Shown piece by piece: positions 39,574-49,453 of a stretch of 64,000 bases of DNA (its first letter is position 1; each line of letters opens with the position of its first letter). The notes beneath the pieces were generated by a model, which did not search any database, was not told where the DNA came from, and saw nothing but the letters and a program-made list of their open reading frames with translations. This DNA comes from Pseudoalteromonas sp. T1lg23B. Its GTDB lineage: Bacteria > Pseudomonadota > Gammaproteobacteria > Enterobacterales > Alteromonadaceae. The DNA is taken from positions 1,240,429 through 1,304,428 of the forward strand of contig NZ_PQBZ01000034.1 of NCBI RefSeq assembly GCF_002964665.1, given 5' to 3'. A program made the translations under genes and the position numbers.

Positions 39574-40737
39574 ATGACTTTATTAAAATCGAAATTTATC
39601 ACTCAACTTTGCGGACTTGTGTGTTCCGCCTCAATTTTTGCGGCTAACGCACAGATCTTGCCATCACCTCCTCAAGTTAACGCTAAAGGATATTTTTTAG
39701 TTGATTTCACAACAGGCAAAGTCATTGCTGAGGGTGAAGCCGACACCAAATTAGCGCCGGCCAGTTTAACTAAAATGATGACCAGTTATGTGATTGGTAC
39801 AGAAATGAACGCAGGTAATATTTCTGGCTCAGATATGGTGACTATAAGTGAAAAGGCTTGGGCTAAAAACTTTCCTGAGTCTTCTAAAATGTTCATCGAA
39901 GTGGGTAAGCAGGTTAGTGTAGATGATTTAAACCGCGGTATCATCATTCAATCTGGTAATGATGCTTGTGTTGCAATGGCCGAGCATATCGCAGGAAGTG
40001 AAAGCGCATTTGCTGATCTTATGAATGCGCACGCTGAGAAGTTAGGTATGACTAATACCCACTTTATCAACAGCCATGGCCTTGATACTGACGAACACTA
40101 TACAACACCTCGTGATATGGCGACTCTTGGCGCTGCTTTAATCCGTGATGTCCCAGATGAGTATGCACTTTACAAAGAAAAGTCTTTTACATATAACGGC
40201 ATAAAACAATACAACCGCAACACCTTATTGTGGGATGCAAGCCTTGACGTGGATGGTATCAAAACTGGCCACACCTCAGAAGCAGGTTACAGTCTTGTTA
40301 CCTCTGCCGTTAAAGACGATATGCGTCTTATCGCGGTTGTAATGGGTACAGCGAGTGAGCGAGCACGTAAAGTAGAAAGCAAGAAACTACTTAACTATGG
40401 TTTTAGATTTTTTGAAACCATCACCCCATACAAGGCTGGTGATAGCTTCGCAGAACAACGTATTTGGATGGGTAATAAAGAAACCGTTTCTTTAGGTATT
40501 TTGCAAGATACCCCTATTACTATCCCACGTGGACAACGTAAAAACCTAAAAGCGAACTTCGAACTGGATAAAACCTTAGAAGCACCGCTTGCTAAAGGCA
40601 GCAAAGTAGGTACATTGTTCTTACAGCTAGAAGGCGAAGAAATTGCTCAGTATCCGCTTGTTACTCTTGAAGAAATCGGCGAAGGCAGTTTCTTTAGCAA
40701 AATATACGACTACCTACGTTTACAGATCATGCAATAA
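39574..40737 (+). CDS. dacA: D-alanyl-D-alanine carboxypeptidase (PBP5/PBP6 type)
   Basis: The 387-residue enzyme trims the terminal D-Ala of peptidoglycan stems. It has a signal peptide (cleavage after ANA, about residue 26), the SxxK motif PASLTKMM (about 62-69), SxN as QSGNDA, KTG as IKTGHTSEAGY, the PBP5 C-terminal beta domain and a final amphipathic helix (FFSKIYDYLRLQIM) that anchors it to the membrane. It is followed by a terminator. Confidence 0.97.
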   Translation: MTLLKSKFITQLCGLVCSASIFAANAQILPSPPQVNAKGYFLVDFTTGKVIAEGEADTKLAPASLTKMMTSYVIGTEMNAGNISGSDMVTISEKAWAKNFPESSKMFIEVGKQVSVDDLNRGIIIQSGNDACVAMAEHIAGSESAFADLMNAHAEKLGMTNTHFINSHGLDTDEHYTTPRDMATLGAALIRDVPDEYALYKEKSFTYNGIKQYNRNTLLWDASLDVDGIKTGHTSEAGYSLVTSAVKDDMRLIAVVMGTASERARKVESKKLLNYGFRFFETITPYKAGDSFAEQRIWMGNKETVSLGILQDTPITIPRGQRKNLKANFELDKTLEAPLAKGSKVGTLFLQLEGEEIAQYPLVTLEEIGEGSFFSKIYDYLRLQIMQ

Positions 40738-40753
40738 TTATAAAAGTATAAAT

Positions 40754-40783
40754 AAACGCCTCCTACTGGAGGCGTTTTTTTTT
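40754..40783 (+). terminator. Rho-independent terminator after dacA
   Basis: AAACGCCTCC pairs with GGAGGCGTTT around loop TACT and a nine-T run follows. Strong; it separates dacA from the ybeD-lipB-lipA group. Confidence 0.92.
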
Positions 40784-40888
40784 GTCATAAAAATGGTAGA
40801 ATGCCGCCATTATTCAGGGTTAGAACACTAACTCGATTAGCCAAGCTTGTGATTAATACAAGCAAGTTCCAGTTGTGAGGACACCGTT

Positions 40889-41167
40889 GTGGTAAAGCCA
40901 GTTAAAAATACTAAGTTTGATGAGTACTTAGAATTCCCATGCCCATTCACATTCAAGATTATGGGCGTTGCAAATGTAAACCTGACGGATCAAGTGCTGA
41001 CGAAACTACAGGCAATCGCACCCGGTGATTATGCACCAAAAGTCAAGCCAAGCAGTAAAGGCACCTATGAATCTATCACCGTTGTAGCAACAGTGACGTC
41101 AAAAGAACATATTGAACAGATCTATAATGAAATTGGCTCACTAGAAGACGTACGTTACGTACTGTAA
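40889..41167 (+). CDS. ybeD: UPF0250 (DUF493) protein YbeD
   Basis: A 92-residue ACT-like protein ([20 protein letters not shown], then [24 protein letters not shown]) of the YbeD family, of unknown function but nearly always next to lipB. The start is GTG 40889 with GAGGA about ten bases upstream. A TAGAAT -10-like element at 40797-40802 may be its promoter, with a weak -35. Confidence 0.93.
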   Translation: MVKPVKNTKFDEYLEFPCPFTFKIMGVANVNLTDQVLTKLQAIAPGDYAPKVKPSSKGTYESITVVATVTSKEHIEQIYNEIGSLEDVRYVL

Positions 41168-41179
41168 CGGACTAAAGAA

Positions 41180-41839
41180 GTGATTATGAGCCAACATACC
41201 GTTATTGTTCGCCAGTTAGGTAGACGTAGCTACGAACCTATTTGGCAAAAAATGCAAAGTTATACCGATCAGCGAGACGACGACAGCGCCGATGAAATCT
41301 GGTTGGTTGAGCACCAGCCGGTATTCACTCAAGGTCAGGCCGGTAAAGATGAGCACTTGCTAGCGCCGGGGGATATCCCCGTGATCAAAGTAGATCGGGG
41401 TGGTCAAGTAACTTACCACGGCCCAGGACAGCAGATGATGTATGTATTGTTTAATCTGCGACGCTTAAAGATTGGTGTAAGAGAACTGGTAACATGGCTA
41501 GAAGAATGTATCATCGATTTTCTAGCTGAGCATAATATCAACGCGTATGCTAAAGCAGATGCACCGGGCGTGTATGTTGGCGAGAGTAAAATAGCGTCAT
41601 TAGGATTAAGAGTTCGTCGCGGCTGTTCATTTCATGGCCTTGCACTCAATGTAAACATGGATATGTCGCCTTTTTTAAGAATTAATCCATGCGGTTATGC
41701 CGGCATGAACATGGTACAAACCAGTGAATTAAATGGCCCAGACTCTATGATTGAGGTTGGCAATGGGCTAGTCAAACACATGTTGAAGCGACTTAATGCG
41801 CAACATGTTGAGCAAACTGAAGGGTTTGAAAACGAATGA
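41180..41839 (+). CDS. lipB: Octanoyl-ACP:protein octanoyltransferase
   Basis: LipB moves octanoate from acyl carrier protein to lipoyl domains. The 219-residue frame (GTG 41180; the ATG at codon 3, 41186, is equally possible) has [12 protein letters not shown] (about 74-85), the catalytic Lys in [13 protein letters not shown] and the acyl-binding Cys in [13 protein letters not shown]. Its stop overlaps the lipA start as ATGA. Confidence 0.96.
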   Translation: MIMSQHTVIVRQLGRRSYEPIWQKMQSYTDQRDDDSADEIWLVEHQPVFTQGQAGKDEHLLAPGDIPVIKVDRGGQVTYHGPGQQMMYVLFNLRRLKIGVRELVTWLEECIIDFLAEHNINAYAKADAPGVYVGESKIASLGLRVRRGCSFHGLALNVNMDMSPFLRINPCGYAGMNMVQTSELNGPDSMIEVGNGLVKHMLKRLNAQHVEQTEGFENE

Positions 41840-42801
41840 GTAAACCAGTAAAAATGGAGCCAGGGGTAAAGCTTCGCGATGCTGAAAAAATGGCATTGAT
41901 CCCAGTAAAAGTACTCCCAACTGAACGACAGGAAATGCTTAGAAAGCCTGAGTGGCTTAAGATCCGCTTGCCTAAGTCAAGCGAGCGTATTGATGGTATC
42001 AAGCAAGCAATGCGTAAACATGGCCTGCACTCGGTATGTGAAGAAGCATCTTGCCCTAACCTGTCGGAATGCTTTAACCACGGTACTGCAACCTTTATGA
42101 TATTAGGGGCTATCTGTACTCGTCGTTGTCCATTTTGCGATGTTGCGCATGGTCGTCCGCTGAAACCTGACGCCGAGGAACCTGAAAAACTCGCCTTAAC
42201 AATAAAAGACATGAAGTTAAGTTATGTGGTTATCACATCAGTAGACAGAGATGATCTTCGTGATGGTGGTGCACAGCACTTCGCAGACTGTATTACTGCT
42301 ATTCGTAAACACAACCCAGATATTACCATCGAAATTTTGGTACCAGACTTTAGAGGTCGAATGGAGCGTGCCCTAGAAATTTTAACTCAAACGCCACCGG
42401 ATGTGTTTAACCACAACCTAGAAACCGCACCACGTTTGTACAAGTTGGCAAGACCTGGAGCGGATTACAAGTGGTCTTTGGAATTGTTACGTCGCTTTAA
42501 AGAAGCTCATCCGAACGTTAAAACTAAGTCAGGTTTGATGGTCGGCTTAGGTGAAGAGATGTCTGAAATAGAAGAAGTGTTGCGTGACTTACGTGAACAT
42601 AACGTAGACATGCTGACTGTTGGTCAATACCTACAGCCTTCAAAACACCATCTTCCAGTTAAGCGTTACGTCCCGCCTGTTGAGTTTGATGCACTAAAAG
42701 AGTATGCCGATGAAATTGGCTTTACTCACGCTGCATGTGGGCCATTCGTCCGCTCTAGCTACCACGCAGACCAACAAGCTGCTGGTAAAGAAGTGAAATA
42801 A
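41836..42801 (+). CDS. lipA: Lipoyl synthase
   Basis: LipA inserts two sulfurs in octanoyl groups to finish lipoate. The 321-residue radical SAM enzyme has both clusters: auxiliary [12 protein letters not shown] (about 68-79) and radical [18 protein letters not shown] (about 94-108), with the C-terminal Ser ligand in FVRSSYHAD. It is coupled to lipB and followed by a terminator. Confidence 0.98.
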   Translation: MSKPVKMEPGVKLRDAEKMALIPVKVLPTERQEMLRKPEWLKIRLPKSSERIDGIKQAMRKHGLHSVCEEASCPNLSECFNHGTATFMILGAICTRRCPFCDVAHGRPLKPDAEEPEKLALTIKDMKLSYVVITSVDRDDLRDGGAQHFADCITAIRKHNPDITIEILVPDFRGRMERALEILTQTPPDVFNHNLETAPRLYKLARPGADYKWSLELLRRFKEAHPNVKTKSGLMVGLGEEMSEIEEVLRDLREHNVDMLTVGQYLQPSKHHLPVKRYVPPVEFDALKEYADEIGFTHAACGPFVRSSYHADQQAAGKEVK

Positions 42802-42814
42802 CACGATTTCTACT

Positions 42815-42842
42815 AAAAAAGCGCCTTTTGGCGCTTTTTTTT
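42815..42842 (+). terminator. Rho-independent terminator after lipA
   Basis: AAAAAAGCGCC pairs with GGCGCTTTTTT around loop TTTT, with an eight-T run. Strong. Confidence 0.92.
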
Positions 42843-43021
42843 CATCCGCTCTACCGTGGTAAGACCATTTCAAGGTGGCAAGTTTGCTACATTCTGTTGC
42901 TCTATTACTTGCTCGTAAAACATAGATTACAATCGTTAACATTGATTTATGGCAAAACTATTTCAATTTATAACACAGCAGTATATCTTGCTGGACTCTC
43001 TCACATACAAAGGGGCATTTT

Positions 43022-44227
43022 GTGCTTAAAAATAAAACACTGGGGAGTATGCTGATCGTTGCAGGTACGACCATAGGCGCAGGTATGCTAGCGCTTCCGA
43101 TTGCATCTGCGGGGTTAGGATTTACCACAGCATTAATTCTGATTGTGCTGTCTTGGTTACTAATGACCTATACCGCATTACTCATGCTTGAACTTCACCA
43201 GTATGCCAGTGCCGATGCAACATTGAACACCCTAGCAAAATCTATTTTGGGTAAACGCGGCCAATACATTGCAAACTTCTCAATGGTATTTTTATTTTAC
43301 GCGCTATGTGCGGCCTACATTGCAGGCGGCGGTGCCCAGTTACAAGAGAAAATTAACCACGCGCTGGGTATGCAAGTTGCCCCACAGGTAGGTTCTGTTA
43401 TTTTAGCCATTGTAGTGGCAACGGTCGTCACCGCAGGCACCAGTACAGTAGACAAACTTAACAAGGTGCTTTTCAGTATTAAGCTTATTGTTTTAGCTAG
43501 CCTATTTTATGTTTTAACTCCTTATGTGCATGGCCAACATTTATTAGATATGCCGATTGAACAAGGGCTTGTAATATCTGCTATTCCTGTGGTGTTCACT
43601 TCTTTTGGTTTCCATGGCTCCATTCCATCGGTGGTAAAGTATGTGGGCTTAGACATTAAGTCACTGCGCCGCGTAATGATGTTTGGTGCCGCGCTTCCAC
43701 TGACCATATATGTATTCTGGCAGCTTTTAAGCCAAGGTGTTATGAGCCAACAAAGTTTAATGCAAAGTGAGGGATTAACAGGGTTTGTTAACAACATTTC
43801 TAGCATCGCCCACAATCCACACATCACAACTTTCGTAACGATTTTTGCCGACTTGGCCCTCGCCACATCATTTTTAGGTGTGAGCTTAGGACTGTTCGAC
43901 TTCTTTGCTGACGCATTTAAAAAGGGAAATGGAAGTCTGGATAGAAGTAAAACGGCTTTGATCACCTTCTTACCCCCACTGGGGTTTGCCTTGTTCTACC
44001 CAAAAGGCTTTATTATGGCCTTGGGTTATGCAGCCATCGCCTTGGTTATTCTAGCGGTATTTTTACCCGTGGCTATGGTCTGGTCACAACGTCGCCGTGG
44101 CACACCAACAACAGGTTATCAGGTAAGAGGCGGCACATTAGGGCTTGCGATGGCCGCACTGTGTGGCATCGTTATCATTGCAGCACAAGGCTTGCAAATG
44201 TCAGGGGTTATTCCTTCATTAGGATAA
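43022..44227 (+). CDS. Aromatic amino acid permease (TyrP/Mtr/TnaB family)
   Basis: A 401-residue transporter with about eleven membrane helices. The first helix region LGSMLIVAGTTIGAGMLALPI (in parts, residues 6-26) is the signature of the HAAAP family, which imports tyrosine or tryptophan by proton symport, and ...VVFTSFGFHGSIPSVVKY is a second family motif. The start is GTG 43022 after AAGGGG. It lies alone between the lipA terminator and convergent pomB. Whether it takes up Tyr or Trp cannot be decided by eye. No TyrR or TrpR operator was recognised. Confidence 0.88.
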   Translation: MLKNKTLGSMLIVAGTTIGAGMLALPIASAGLGFTTALILIVLSWLLMTYTALLMLELHQYASADATLNTLAKSILGKRGQYIANFSMVFLFYALCAAYIAGGGAQLQEKINHALGMQVAPQVGSVILAIVVATVVTAGTSTVDKLNKVLFSIKLIVLASLFYVLTPYVHGQHLLDMPIEQGLVISAIPVVFTSFGFHGSIPSVVKYVGLDIKSLRRVMMFGAALPLTIYVFWQLLSQGVMSQQSLMQSEGLTGFVNNISSIAHNPHITTFVTIFADLALATSFLGVSLGLFDFFADAFKKGNGSLDRSKTALITFLPPLGFALFYPKGFIMALGYAAIALVILAVFLPVAMVWSQRRRGTPTTGYQVRGGTLGLAMAALCGIVIIAAQGLQMSGVIPSLG

Positions 44228-44240
44228 AAAGATCAGACAT

Positions 44241-44270
44241 CACAAAGCAACGATTATTAGTTGCTTTGTG
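44241..44270 (-). terminator. Convergent-gene hairpin between the permease and pomB
   Basis: CACAAAGCAA pairs with TTGCTTTGTG around a ten-base loop, with outer CAGAC/GTCTG pairing. It includes the last codons of pomB. On the minus strand five T follow about 10 bases later, so it may end pomAB transcription. Confidence 0.45.
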
Positions 44271-45201
44271 GATTCTGTCTGACTTCAATCGGGTCAGACT
44301 CTTGTGGTTTACCTTGTAAGATAGATATTTCTACGCGACGGTTGCGCCGTCTATCTGCATTTGTTTCATTGGGTACCAGCGGACGGGTATCAGCATGGCC
44401 TACCACAACTAACCGATTTTTATCAAAGCCAGGGGCTTTGACCATTTCACTGGCAACGGCCACTGCGCGTGTCGCAGATAAATCCCAATTGTTGCTGTAC
44501 AACTCATTACTGACTTGAAAATCATCGGTATGCCCCGAAACGGTGATTTCACCGGGTACATCCTTCAATAAATCAGCGATTTCTCTAATAACCGGAGTGA
44601 ACTTGGGTTGTAAAAATGCACTCCCCGATGGAAAAGCCCCATTTTCTTGTATGCGTATAATGATTTGCTGGCCCAATGATTCAAGCTCGATTGCCCCATC
44701 CATGATTTGTTTTTCCATCTGCTGAGCAATCTTTTTCACCAACTCATTGACCTGCTCTTGCTCAGCGGCAGCAATAGCTTGCGTCATAGCCTGTTCTTGT
44801 GAGGTACTTTGTGAATCACCACCACGTTTATTACCTCGCTGCTCCTGACGCCCCCCTGCGGAGCTTTCCTCACCCGCCTGGAACTCCAACATTTGTTGGG
44901 TCATCTCAACAGTCTGCTGCTGAATGGTTTCTATTGGAGTAGGTTCGGGTTTACCCGGAGTGAATTCCATTGCGATGACGCTGGTGCCTTTGGGAATATC
45001 TTTAACTTCAATCTTATTTTGTACACCAAATGCGAACTTCATTGAGCCCGCAATCTGCTTGAACTTTAATACGTCCATTTCCGAGAAAGCCAGTAACAGT
45101 ACAAAAAAGCACATTAATAGCGACATTAAATCAGCAAATGTTCCCATCCAAGCAGGCAGGCCGGGAGGTGGGCATTTACACTCTCTCTCCTCAGAAGACA
45201 T
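44257..45201 (-). CDS. pomB: Sodium-type flagellar stator protein PomB/MotB
   Basis: The 314-residue protein has a short cytoplasmic N-terminus, one membrane helix (about 19-40) with ion-binding Asp24 in GTFADLMSLLMCF, a plug and linker, and a C-terminal OmpA-like peptidoglycan-binding domain (about 170-305; VSGHTDDFQVSNELYSNNWDLSATRAVAVASEM, NRRVEISIL). Cys8 and Cys10 near the N-terminus are as in Vibrio PomB. With PomA it forms the ion channel that drives the flagellum; sodium coupling is inferred from the PomAB-like sequence and the xseB neighbourhood known in Vibrio. It starts five bases after pomA. Confidence 0.9.
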   Translation of the reverse strand: MSSEERECKCPPPGLPAWMGTFADLMSLLMCFFVLLLAFSEMDVLKFKQIAGSMKFAFGVQNKIEVKDIPKGTSVIAMEFTPGKPEPTPIETIQQQTVEMTQQMLEFQAGEESSAGGRQEQRGNKRGGDSQSTSQEQAMTQAIAAAEQEQVNELVKKIAQQMEKQIMDGAIELESLGQQIIIRIQENGAFPSGSAFLQPKFTPVIREIADLLKDVPGEITVSGHTDDFQVSNELYSNNWDLSATRAVAVASEMVKAPGFDKNRLVVVGHADTRPLVPNETNADRRRNRRVEISILQGKPQESDPIEVRQNPQSN

Positions 45202-45206
45202 AGACG

Positions 45207-45974
45207 CTATTCCTCTTTCTCATGCAGGCGTTTTGATTCTGGTAAGTAATTTTTCAAGATACCTTCTATCACCTTTGGGTTTTGACCATCTTGAATACCC
45301 AAAATAGCGTCTAAGATTAGCCTTTGGTTCAATTCTTCTTCGTCTTTACGTAGCCCCAATTTCGATTCAATTGGAATTGCCACAACGTTGGCCAAAAACG
45401 CGCCATACAAAGTGGTTAATAGCGCAACCGCCATAGCCGGACCAATTGCTTTTGGGTCATCCATATTAGATAACATAGCAACCAGACCAATTAATGTTCC
45501 AATCATCCCCATTGCAGGCGCGATATCACCAAGCTTTTTGAAAAGTAGTGCGCCAGATTCATGACGGCTGGAAGTTAAAGCGATGTCTTTTTGTAGCGTA
45601 GCTCTAACGACATCCGCATCGTGTCCATCCACCAACATATCAACCCCTTTGCGCATAAAGGAGTTCGGTATGTCCGCTTCCTCTAGAGCCAAGAACCCAC
45701 CTTTACGTGCCGAATCAGCCAATTCAACCGCTTTTTCTATCAACTCTTCAGGTGTCTCAATTTTGAACATGAAGGCTTTACCAACAACTTTACCTATGGC
45801 AAAAAACTTAGACATAGAAAAGTTTGCTAATACGATAAACAATGAACCGCCAAACACTATGACGCCTGAAGCCGCATCGGCAAACATGATTATTTCACCG
45901 TCACTACTCATGAACATGGACATAATAATCAGGCCTATTGCGCCCAGGATCCCAATTACGGTTGCTAAATCCAC
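45207..45974 (-). CDS. pomA: Sodium-type flagellar stator protein PomA/MotA
   Basis: A 255-residue stator with four membrane helices: two near the N-terminus (about 3-20, 30-50) and two later (about 148-170, 182-205), with the conserved Pro in DIAPAMGMIGTLIGLVAML, and a large cytoplasmic loop that meets the rotor (EADIPNSFMRKGVDMLVDGHD). The start is GTG 45974 with GGAGGG four to five bases upstream. It is the first gene of pomAB, read from a sigma-28 promoter. Confidence 0.92.
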   Translation of the reverse strand: MDLATVIGILGAIGLIIMSMFMSSDGEIIMFADAASGVIVFGGSLFIVLANFSMSKFFAIGKVVGKAFMFKIETPEELIEKAVELADSARKGGFLALEEADIPNSFMRKGVDMLVDGHDADVVRATLQKDIALTSSRHESGALLFKKLGDIAPAMGMIGTLIGLVAMLSNMDDPKAIGPAMAVALLTTLYGAFLANVVAIPIESKLGLRKDEEELNQRLILDAILGIQDGQNPKVIEGILKNYLPESKRLHEKEE

Positions 45975-46091
45975 ATACCCTCCAGAGAGTCTTATCTATT
46001 CTAAATTATTGCTCAGGTACCATTGCCAAAAGGCATTCAAAACACATGCCATTATTATTGAAATGAGGCAAAGCGTTTAGTAAGTGTTTGT

Positions 46092-46118
46092 TTATCGGCA
46101 AGCTACTGAATATCTTAA
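46092..46118 (-). promoter_or_regulatory. Flagellar sigma-28 (FliA) promoter of pomAB
   Basis: On the minus strand TTAA (46115-46118), 15 bases, then a perfect GCCGATAA (46092-46099): the sigma-28 pattern TAAA-N15-GCCGATAA with one change. It lies about 118 bases before pomA, in the right direction, and fits known late-class control of motor genes. Confidence 0.8.
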
Positions 46119-46213
46119 GTCAATTATATTAAAAAGCACCGAAATTGCGAGCCACTCTTTGGTACAAAACCTATCACTGTGTGCAACAGTATCGCAAAAT
46201 AGTCCTGCAAACT

Positions 46214-46242
46214 TTGACCTCGCACTACATTGGCCCTAGAAT
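46214..46242 (+). promoter_or_regulatory. Sigma-70 promoter of xseB-ispA-dxs
   Basis: TTGACC (46214-46219) and TAGAAT (46237-46242) with 17-base spacing, about 52 bases before the xseB ATG. Confidence 0.75.
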
Positions 46243-46294
46243 TGGGCTCTTAAATTCATTTAGTCTTAAAATTGGTTAGGTACGAGACATCATC

Positions 46295-46537
46295 ATGGCA
46301 ACAAAAAAACCAGAAAATCTGAGTTTTGAAGAAGCAATGGCCGAATTAGAGGGGATTGTTCACTCTATGGAGCAAGGTTCGCTGACTCTGGAACAATCGC
46401 TTAAGCAATTTGAACGTGGCATCGCACTGGCAAATTCTTCAACCAGTAAGCTGCAACAAGCCGAGCAAAAAGTCTCTATTCTTATGGCCAATGATACGCA
46501 AAGTGAAACCGTACCATTTCAAGGTGACGTGGAATAG
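46295..46537 (+). CDS. xseB: Exodeoxyribonuclease VII small subunit
   Basis: An 80-residue helical protein that joins XseA in degrading single-stranded DNA. The sequence LSFEEAMAELEGIVHSMEQGSLTLEQSLKQFERGIAL (in parts, 9-45) is diagnostic. It is followed four bases later by ispA, as in E. coli. Confidence 0.97.
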   Translation: MATKKPENLSFEEAMAELEGIVHSMEQGSLTLEQSLKQFERGIALANSSTSKLQQAEQKVSILMANDTQSETVPFQGDVE

Positions 46538-46540
46538 ACC

Positions 46541-47428
46541 GTGCAATTACAGGAGCAACTACAAAATACACAGGAGCGTTTAGCTGCATTTATCGCTAAT
46601 TATTTTGCGCGACCTTTGGACACCGATGAGACCGTTAAGGCTGCAACTTACTACAGTATCAATAATGGTGGTAAAAGACTGAGGCCTTTTTTAGTGTACG
46701 CGACAGGTAAAATGTTTGGTGCAACTATTGAAGACTTAGATGTGGCTGCCGCTGCGATTGAATGCGTTCACAGTTATTCGTTGGTACATGACGATTTGCC
46801 CGCGATGGATGACGACGATTTACGTCGTGGTAAGCCTACCTGCCACATTGCTTTTAATGAAGCACAGGCTATTCTCGCAGGTGATGCGTTGCAAACTTTG
46901 GCATTTGAACTGCTTAGTGAGCATCGCTTTAAGGTCCCCCCTGAGCAACAAATCAAGATGATCAACACACTGGCACACGCTGCGGGGTTACAAGGCATGA
47001 TTGGCGGTCAGGCGCTTGATTTAGCGGGGACCGACCAAGTAATATCTCTCGCTGAATTGGAACGAATTCATCGCTTAAAAACCGGTGCTCTGCTAGGTTC
47101 AGCCATTGAGCTTGGCGCGCTGTGTGCTCCTAGTGTCAGCGAAGATACCTTTAACGCCTTACGTCGCTATGCAGAGAATATTGGTTTAGCTTTTCAAGTG
47201 CAGGACGATATTCTTGATGTTGAAGGGGACACTGAATCCTTGGGTAAGCCCAAAGGTTCTGATATTGAGAACAAAAAATCCACCTATCCCGCATTACTAG
47301 GTTTGGATGGTGCCAAGCAAAAAGCCAGTAGCTTAATTCAGCAAGCGCTGAAAGCCTTGGAAGATATAGATCAAGATACTGAAATTCTGGCCAGTTTAGC
47401 CCACTACATCATTGAACGTAACCATTAA
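46541..47428 (+). CDS. ispA: Farnesyl diphosphate synthase (geranyltranstransferase)
   Basis: The 295-residue enzyme condenses IPP with DMAPP and GPP to make FPP for ubiquinone and cell-wall lipid carriers. It has both Asp-rich motifs: DDLPAMDDDDLRRG (first, about 84-97) and DDILDVEGD (second, about 226-234), plus GGKRLRPFLVYATG. The start is GTG 46541. It is coupled to xseB and precedes dxs. Confidence 0.96.
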   Translation: MQLQEQLQNTQERLAAFIANYFARPLDTDETVKAATYYSINNGGKRLRPFLVYATGKMFGATIEDLDVAAAAIECVHSYSLVHDDLPAMDDDDLRRGKPTCHIAFNEAQAILAGDALQTLAFELLSEHRFKVPPEQQIKMINTLAHAAGLQGMIGGQALDLAGTDQVISLAELERIHRLKTGALLGSAIELGALCAPSVSEDTFNALRRYAENIGLAFQVQDDILDVEGDTESLGKPKGSDIENKKSTYPALLGLDGAKQKASSLIQQALKALEDIDQDTEILASLAHYIIERNH

Positions 47429-47550
47429 AATTCGTTTTCTTAATCTAAGTTCATGACAAATTAATGGCTAATTTGCATAAAATAAATAAAATTAACAGCA
47501 GGCTTTGTATATAATTGTGCGAAGTTTGCGTAGGACACATAATCGATACG

Positions 47551-49410
47551 ATGAAATTGGATAGTAGCAAGTACCCCTTATTAACTTTGGTTGATGAACC
47601 AAAGCAACTGCGACAGTTACCGCAGCACAAACTTAGCACGCTCAGCGATGAACTGAGAGATTACTTATTAAACTCAGTGTCGCAAAGCAGCGGTCATTTC
47701 GCTTCAGGTTTAGGCACAGTAGAGCTCACCGTTGCTTTGCATTATGTTTATAACACACCTGAAGATCGCCTTATCTGGGATGTTGGTCATCAAGCCTATC
47801 CACATAAAATTCTGACGGGCCGTCGCAGTAAGATTCACACCATCCGTCAAAAAGATGGTTTACACCCATTCCCTTATAGAGAAGAAAGTGAATACGACAC
47901 ATTCAGTGTTGGCCACTCAAGTACCTCTATTTCTGCGGCGCTGGGCATGTCTATAGCCGCACAAAAAGAGGGTAAGGGTAGAAAAACCGTCGCTGTGATC
48001 GGTGATGGTGCCATTACCGCGGGTATGGCATTTGAGGCCATGAACCATGCTGGCGATATAAAGTCAGATATGCTGATAGTGCTCAATGACAATGAAATGT
48101 CTATCTCTGAGAATGTGGGCGCATTAAACAATCACTTTGCGCGTATTCTATCGGGTAGCTTCTACACCAGTATCCGTGAAGGGAGTAAAAAGCTTCTATC
48201 AGGTGTTCCTCCGGTCAAGGAGCTGGCCAGTCGTATGGAAGAGCACCTTAAAGGTATGGTCATACCGGGTACTTTCTTCGAAGAGTTGGGCCTTAATTAT
48301 ATCGGTCCGATTGATGGCCATGACGTGAATATGTTGGTCGATACACTACGTAATATGCGTAATTTGAAAGGCCCTCAGCTACTGCATATCAAAACCCAAA
48401 AAGGGAAAGGCTATAAGCCCGCCGAAGCTGACCCAATTGGTTATCATGCTGTGCCAAAATTCGATCCAAGCGTGCATAGTTTACCCAAATCAAAACCGGG
48501 CGCGCCAACCTTCTCAAAGGTATTTGGTGACTGGCTATGTGATGAGGCTGCTGATGATAAAAGGCTAATGGCAATCACACCAGCCATGCGTGAAGGTTCT
48601 GGCATGGTGCGTTTCTCTAAAGAGTATCCTGAGCAATATTTTGATGTCGCTATTGCTGAACAACATGCTGCAACACTCGCTGCTGGATTCGCATGTGAAG
48701 GGTTAAAACCCGTAGTTGCCATCTATTCGAGTTTCTTACAGCGCGCTTATGACCAATTGATCCACGACGTAGCGTTACAAAACTTGCCTGTGCTGTTTGC
48801 GATTGACCGTGCAGGTGTCGTTGGCGCTGATGGCGAAACCCATCAAGGAGCCTATGACTTAAGCTTTATGCGTTGTATCCCCAATATGGTTATCATGGCA
48901 CCTAGTGACACCAATGAGTGCCGTCAGATGCTCCACACAGGCTATCACTATGATGGCCCAGTAGCAGTGCGCTATCCGAGAGGCAGCGCTGGTGATGCTG
49001 ACGTACAAGTCGCCATGCAAAAGCTTCCTATCGGCAAAGCTAATCTGCTAAGAAGTGGTCAGAAAGTTGCGATTCTCAACTTTGGTACCCTGTTGCACAA
49101 TGCAAAACTTGCTGCCGAGCAGTGCGATACAACGCTGGTTGATATGCGTTTTGTGAAACCTCTTGATACTGAGTTATTAACTGAGCTGGCAAAAACACAC
49201 GAGCACTTTGTGACGCTTGAAGACAATGCAATCGCTGGCGGTGCAGGTAGTGCAGTCAGTGAGTTTTTTGCAACCATTTGGGTGACACCTAAAGTCACTC
49301 ACCTTGGCTTGCCTGATGAGTTTATCAAGCATGGTACGCAAGATGAGATGCACGCTCAGATGAACCTTGATGAACAAGGTATTTTGCAAAAAGTGCAAAA
49401 GCTAGTATAA
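47551..49410 (+). CDS. dxs: 1-deoxy-D-xylulose-5-phosphate synthase
   Basis: Dxs makes DXP from pyruvate and glyceraldehyde-3-phosphate with thiamine diphosphate, the entry to the MEP pathway. The ATG at 47551 gives 619 residues ([15 protein letters not shown]) against 620 in E. coli; a TTG at 47515 would add an unlikely 12. Motifs: His in [15 protein letters not shown], ThDP motif [18 protein letters not shown] (about 150-167), the transketolase Glu in [16 protein letters not shown] and [15 protein letters not shown]. The ribosome site is weak (AGGA 16 bases before). A terminator follows. Confidence 0.97.
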   Translation: MKLDSSKYPLLTLVDEPKQLRQLPQHKLSTLSDELRDYLLNSVSQSSGHFASGLGTVELTVALHYVYNTPEDRLIWDVGHQAYPHKILTGRRSKIHTIRQKDGLHPFPYREESEYDTFSVGHSSTSISAALGMSIAAQKEGKGRKTVAVIGDGAITAGMAFEAMNHAGDIKSDMLIVLNDNEMSISENVGALNNHFARILSGSFYTSIREGSKKLLSGVPPVKELASRMEEHLKGMVIPGTFFEELGLNYIGPIDGHDVNMLVDTLRNMRNLKGPQLLHIKTQKGKGYKPAEADPIGYHAVPKFDPSVHSLPKSKPGAPTFSKVFGDWLCDEAADDKRLMAITPAMREGSGMVRFSKEYPEQYFDVAIAEQHAATLAAGFACEGLKPVVAIYSSFLQRAYDQLIHDVALQNLPVLFAIDRAGVVGADGETHQGAYDLSFMRCIPNMVIMAPSDTNECRQMLHTGYHYDGPVAVRYPRGSAGDADVQVAMQKLPIGKANLLRSGQKVAILNFGTLLHNAKLAAEQCDTTLVDMRFVKPLDTELLTELAKTHEHFVTLEDNAIAGGAGSAVSEFFATIWVTPKVTHLGLPDEFIKHGTQDEMHAQMNLDEQGILQKVQKLV

Positions 49411-49435
49411 AAAAGGAGCATATGCTCCTTTTTTT
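49411..49435 (+). terminator. Rho-independent terminator after dxs
   Basis: AAAAGGAGCA/TGCTCCTTTT forms a near-perfect palindrome followed by more T; it begins right at the dxs stop. The Mpo1-like gene starts 19 bases beyond, so it would need its own promoter or read-through. Confidence 0.85.
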
Positions 49436-49453
49436 ATCTCTAGGCCGCTGCCA

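Larger units (their letters stand above)
45975..46294. other. Divergent gap between pomA and xseB
   Basis: 320 bases holding a sigma-28 promoter toward pomAB and a sigma-70 promoter toward xseB (listed separately). No further ORF with a ribosome site was seen. Confidence 0.7.

Noticed and set aside
45583..46080. 165-codon frame opposite pomA
   Set aside because: Antisense to a certain gene, runs into the pomA promoter region, and has no recognisable domain.
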